From CAZGAQ01 sp964523405 (GTDB lineage: Bacteria > Planctomycetota > Phycisphaerae > UBA1845 > Fen-1342): DNA of 41,661 nt. Where the stretch lies: contig CAZGAQ010000044.1 of assembly GCA_964523405.1 (NCBI GenBank), positions 1 through 41,661 on the forward strand, in the 5' to 3' direction. Below are positions 39,166 to 41,661 of the stretch, piece by piece. The translations under genes and the position numbers were made by a program. A model generated the notes under the pieces. The model searched no databases, was not told the DNA's origin, and saw only the letters and a list, made by a program, of their open reading frames with translations. The first letter of the stretch is position 1, and every line of letters starts with the position of its first letter.

Positions 39166-40114
39166 CTCCCAACGTCGGATTGTTCTTCAGCGCCTTGATC
39201 AGGTTGATCGCCGCCGGCCCGGCCAGCACCACGCCCATCGCCGGGAAAATGAACAGCACCAGCGGAATCATCAGCTTCACGGCCGTCTTCTGCGCCCGCT
39301 CCTCCGCCGCCTGCCGCCGCTTGGTCCGCAGCGACTCGGCCTGGTTCCGCAGCGCCTTAGCGATGCTCGTCCCGAATTTCTCCGCCTGCGTGACCACCGA
39401 CACCAGGCTCCGTAGTTCTTCCACGCCGCTGCGCCGCGCCATGTTGTCCAGCGCTTCCGACCGCGGCAGGCCCATTTGCGCTTCCATCGTCGAGATGCGC
39501 AGCTCTTCCGACAACTCGGGGTGCACGGCCGCCATCTCCTCGCCGACGCGCTTCAGGGCCGCGTCCAGCGCCAACCCCGACTCGACCGATACGACCAACA
39601 GGTCCAGGGTGTCCGGCAGACCGTACTGGATCTTCTGCTTGCGCCCGCTCGTCGCCAACGACAGCCACAAGTTCGGCAGCATCATCCCCGCCCCGGCGCA
39701 GAACGCGACCAGGCCCGTCAGCATGGGCAGTTCCATTCCGCCCGCCAGACCGCCGCCCACCGCCAGCGCCAGCCCGATCAGCGCCAGGATCGACTTGCTC
39801 GCCAGAAACAGCGTCTGGGCATGCGCCTGTCGATAGCCCGCATTCGCCAGCTTGAGGCGCAGGTTCGTCTGCTCCTCGTCCGACGTCGGCATCACGATCT
39901 TCGATAAGACCGGCGCCGCCCGCTTCACCAGGCCCGCCGTCGCCGAGGCCCGCGCCTGGCGGCGGATTTCCTCGTCTTCATCCAGTCCGCGCCGCCCCGA
40001 CAGGCGTCGCTTCACCGCGTCCCGGTCTTCCGCCCGGCGCGGCAGCAGGCTGTAAACCACCAGCCCGATCGCGATGACCAGCAGCGCGCCGAGAATGAGA
40101 ATGTTCGATTCCAT
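39161..40114 (-). CDS. tadC: Type II secretion F-domain protein TadC
   Basis: A 317-residue inner-membrane platform protein of the Tad (Flp) pilus assembly system. An N-terminal membrane helix (ILGALLVIAIGLVVYSLLPR) is followed by a cytoplasmic stretch, two central helices (SILALIGLALAVGGGLAGGM, LTGLVAFCAGAGMMLPNLWL), the T2SSF domain with GLPDTLDLLVVSVESGLALD and VVTQAEKFGTSIAKALRNQA, and a final helix (IPLVLFIFPAMGVVLAGPAA). It lies 42 bases after tadB. It is the last tad gene here; the next gene is convergent, so no tadD follows. Confidence 0.92.
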   Translation of the reverse strand: MESNILILGALLVIAIGLVVYSLLPRRAEDRDAVKRRLSGRRGLDEDEEIRRQARASATAGLVKRAAPVLSKIVMPTSDEEQTNLRLKLANAGYRQAHAQTLFLASKSILALIGLALAVGGGLAGGMELPMLTGLVAFCAGAGMMLPNLWLSLATSGRKQKIQYGLPDTLDLLVVSVESGLALDAALKRVGEEMAAVHPELSEELRISTMEAQMGLPRSEALDNMARRSGVEELRSLVSVVTQAEKFGTSIAKALRNQAESLRTKRRQAAEERAQKTAVKLMIPLVLFIFPAMGVVLAGPAAINLIKALKNNPTLGG

Positions 40115-40156
40115 AGGGCACCTGGAGGCCCGGCCGCATTGCGCCGCGGCCGCGCC

Positions 40157-41173
40157 TTACACCTTGATGTTCACGATCTTCTTGATCATCGCCCAGCCCA
40201 TGAGCTGCATCACGATCCCGGTGGTCAGCATCATCTTGCCCAACGGGTCCGTGAACAGCAGGCGGGCGTAGTCACCGTTCACCTTCAACATCACCAAAAA
40301 GACGATCACCGGCAATGCCAGCAGCACGTAGCCCGACAGCCGGCCTTCCGCCGTCAGCGCCTGCACCGTGCCGAACAGCGCGATCCGCTCGCGAATCACC
40401 TTGCCGATCTTGTCCAGCACCTCGGCCAGATCGCCGCCCACCTGCCGCTGAATCAGCACGGCCGTCACGAAGAAGCGCACGTCCAGCACGTCCACGCGGT
40501 CCGCCAGGTTCCGCAGCGCGTCCTCGATCTTCATGCCCAGGTTCTGCTCGTGGAACACCCGCCCGAACTCCGTGCCCGCCGGCTCCGGCATCTCCTTGGC
40601 GACGAGCTGCATGCCGCTCGCCAGCGAGTGCCCGGCCCGCAGCGCCTGACTGAGCAGCTCGAACACATCCGGCAACTGCGTCACCAGCTTCTTCATCCGC
40701 CCCTTGCGCCGCTTGAACAGGTACAGGACCGGCAGGACAAACACCCCCGCCCCGGCTGCAATGGCCGGCAACGGCGGCACTTGGACGACCAACAGGATCG
40801 CCAGCAGCCCGCTCGCGATCGCCGTCAGGTTCACCAGCGTCTGCGCCGCCGACCACGGCACATTCGCCTGCTCCAGCGTGCGCTGGAAGCGGGCCGTGAA
40901 GCTCAGCCGCGCGAAGGCCTTGGCCAGCACGCCCGTCGCTTCAGTCGTGTGCTTGCGGAAGTCGTCAAACGAGAACGCTTCCTCCTGATCGCGCCGTTGC
41001 CCGGCGCCCTTCAGGCGGTCAATCACTTTCTTCCGCGCGCTGCGCCGCAGATCGAACACGGCGTTGTACACGCCGTAGGCCAGCAGCACCGAGCCCGCCA
41101 GCGGCAAGCCCACCAGCATCAACGTCCGCACGATCGGCGGCGCGCCCGCTGCGAGGAGCGTTTCTGTCATCAT
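40157..41173 (-). CDS. tadB: Type II secretion F-domain protein TadB
   Basis: A 338-residue partner of TadC in the Tad pilus inner-membrane platform. N-terminal helix (TLMLVGLPLAGSVLLAYGVY), basic cytoplasmic segment, paired helices (LTAIASGLLAILLVVQVPPL, AIAAGAGVFVLPVLYLF), the T2SSF domain with QLPDVFELLSQALRAGHSLA and VLIQRQVGGDLAEVLDKIGK, and two C-terminal helices. The ATG at 41173 is eight bases after GAGGAG, which lies in the last codons of tadA; earlier in-frame starts at 41179 and 41182 are too close to it. Confidence 0.92.
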   Translation of the reverse strand: MMTETLLAAGAPPIVRTLMLVGLPLAGSVLLAYGVYNAVFDLRRSARKKVIDRLKGAGQRRDQEEAFSFDDFRKHTTEATGVLAKAFARLSFTARFQRTLEQANVPWSAAQTLVNLTAIASGLLAILLVVQVPPLPAIAAGAGVFVLPVLYLFKRRKGRMKKLVTQLPDVFELLSQALRAGHSLASGMQLVAKEMPEPAGTEFGRVFHEQNLGMKIEDALRNLADRVDVLDVRFFVTAVLIQRQVGGDLAEVLDKIGKVIRERIALFGTVQALTAEGRLSGYVLLALPVIVFLVMLKVNGDYARLLFTDPLGKMMLTTGIVMQLMGWAMIKKIVNIKV

Positions 41174-41178
41174 GCCCA

Positions 41179-41661
41179 TCACTCCTCGTCCGCCACCAGG
41201 TCACGGGCCACGAACCAGTTATGGTCGATGATCGCGCCGGACGCCTTCAGCCGGTCCATGAACCCCGGCCGCACGCCCGTGGACACGATGCGCCCAAAGG
41301 CCTTCCCCCGCGCATTCACGCCGTCCTGCTCGTACTTGAAAATGTCCTGCATGGTGACCACGTCGCCTTCCATGCCCTGCACCTCGGTCACCGAGATGAT
41401 CTTGCGCGGCCCGCCCGTGAGCCGCGCCGCCTGCACGATCACGTTGACGGCCGAGGCGAACTGCTGGCGAATCGCCCGCGTCGGCAGCTCGAAACCAGCC
41501 ATCATCACCATCGTCTCGACACGCTGCACCGCGTCGCGCGTGTTGTTCGCGTGAATCGTGGTCATCGAGCCGTCGTGACCGGTGTTCATGGCCTGCAACA
41601 TGTCCAGCGTCTCGCCGCCGCGGCACTCGCCGACCACAATCCGGTCCGGCCGCATACGCAG
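41179..41661 (-). CDS. tadA: Tad/CpaF secretion ATPase TadA, C-terminal part
   Basis: The last 160 residues of the hexameric ATPase that powers Tad pilus assembly; the N-terminal part lies beyond the window. RIVVGECRGGETLDMLQAMN holds the Walker B-like and following motif, GHDGSMTTIHANNTRDAVQR the His box, and IRQQFASAVNVIVQAARLTG the arginine-containing stretch. The end continues into a short acidic tail. The stop is 5 bases upstream of the chosen tadB start, so the genes are closely coupled. Confidence 0.93.
   Translation of the reverse strand: MRMRPDRIVVGECRGGETLDMLQAMNTGHDGSMTTIHANNTRDAVQRVETMVMMAGFELPTRAIRQQFASAVNVIVQAARLTGGPRKIISVTEVQGMEGDVVTMQDIFKYEQDGVNARGKAFGRIVSTGVRPGFMDRLKASGAIIDHNWFVARDLVADEE

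Overview
The window is GC-rich bacterial chromosome. It most probably comes from the phylum Planctomycetota, perhaps a Phycisphaerae-type lineage. This rests on large secreted proteins with Cys-rich 'GACC' modules ending in dockerin-like GDxNCDG repeats, tandem DUF1573 proteins, a PPi-type phosphofructokinase, several ECF sigma/anti-sigma sets and a Tad secretion cluster. No tRNA, rRNA, insertion sequence, CRISPR array or phage gene was seen. The species assignment is inference.

Layout. 1-3371: the last 18 codons of one dockerin-ended secreted protein, then a complete 1030-residue paralogue behind a near-consensus promoter. 3528-6435: three translationally coupled genes encoding a GH10-fold protein that lacks both catalytic glutamates, a helix-hairpin-helix membrane protein and mannose-6-phosphate isomerase. 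6698-9127: a secreted protein of about 15 WDG repeats with dockerin-like modules. 9262-9729: smpB on the minus strand. 9841-13694: ECF sigma factor, zinc-finger anti-sigma factor and a secreted PDZ protein with a 171-residue Pro/Ala tail. 14167-15258: an N-acetyl sugar amidotransferase. 15366-17147 (minus): a second sigma, anti-sigma and secreted-protein set. 17397-19035: two secreted Ala/Ser/Gly-rich proteins. 19379-25964: a small His/Cys-rich exported protein followed by a CzcCBA-type heavy-metal RND efflux system. 26058-27410 (minus): PPi-type phosphofructokinase. 27896-28497: rpmI-rplT. 28839-32236 (minus): three-gene proton-translocating transhydrogenase in which PntAb carries an exported Pro-rich extension. 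32393-35169 (minus): nadD, a TPR protein and a sigma-70 factor. 35621-37933 (minus): two tandem DUF1573 proteins. 38117-39067: a cysteine-synthase-like PLP enzyme. 39161-41661 (minus): tadC, tadB and the 3' end of tadA.

The genes fall into housekeeping units (smpB, rpmI-rplT, nadD, pfp, pnt) and cell-surface or stress units (dockerin proteins, ECF triads, metal efflux, Tad). Several housekeeping-type promoters can be read directly: TGGACA-17-TATAAT, TTGCCA-17-TAAGAT, TTGACC-17-TACGAT and TTGCTC-17-TATACT. The -10 elements of smpB and of the gene at 19379 lie so close to the ATG that their transcripts should be almost leaderless.

The most unusual items are the GH10-fold protein without catalytic residues, the transhydrogenase subunit with a signal peptide and a long Pro-rich segment, the paired sigma/anti-sigma/secreted-protein triads, the two small-residue-rich exported proteins with nearly identical translation starts, and a dense inverted-repeat array between rplT and pntB. 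Nothing here is certain to be a new defence or metabolic system.
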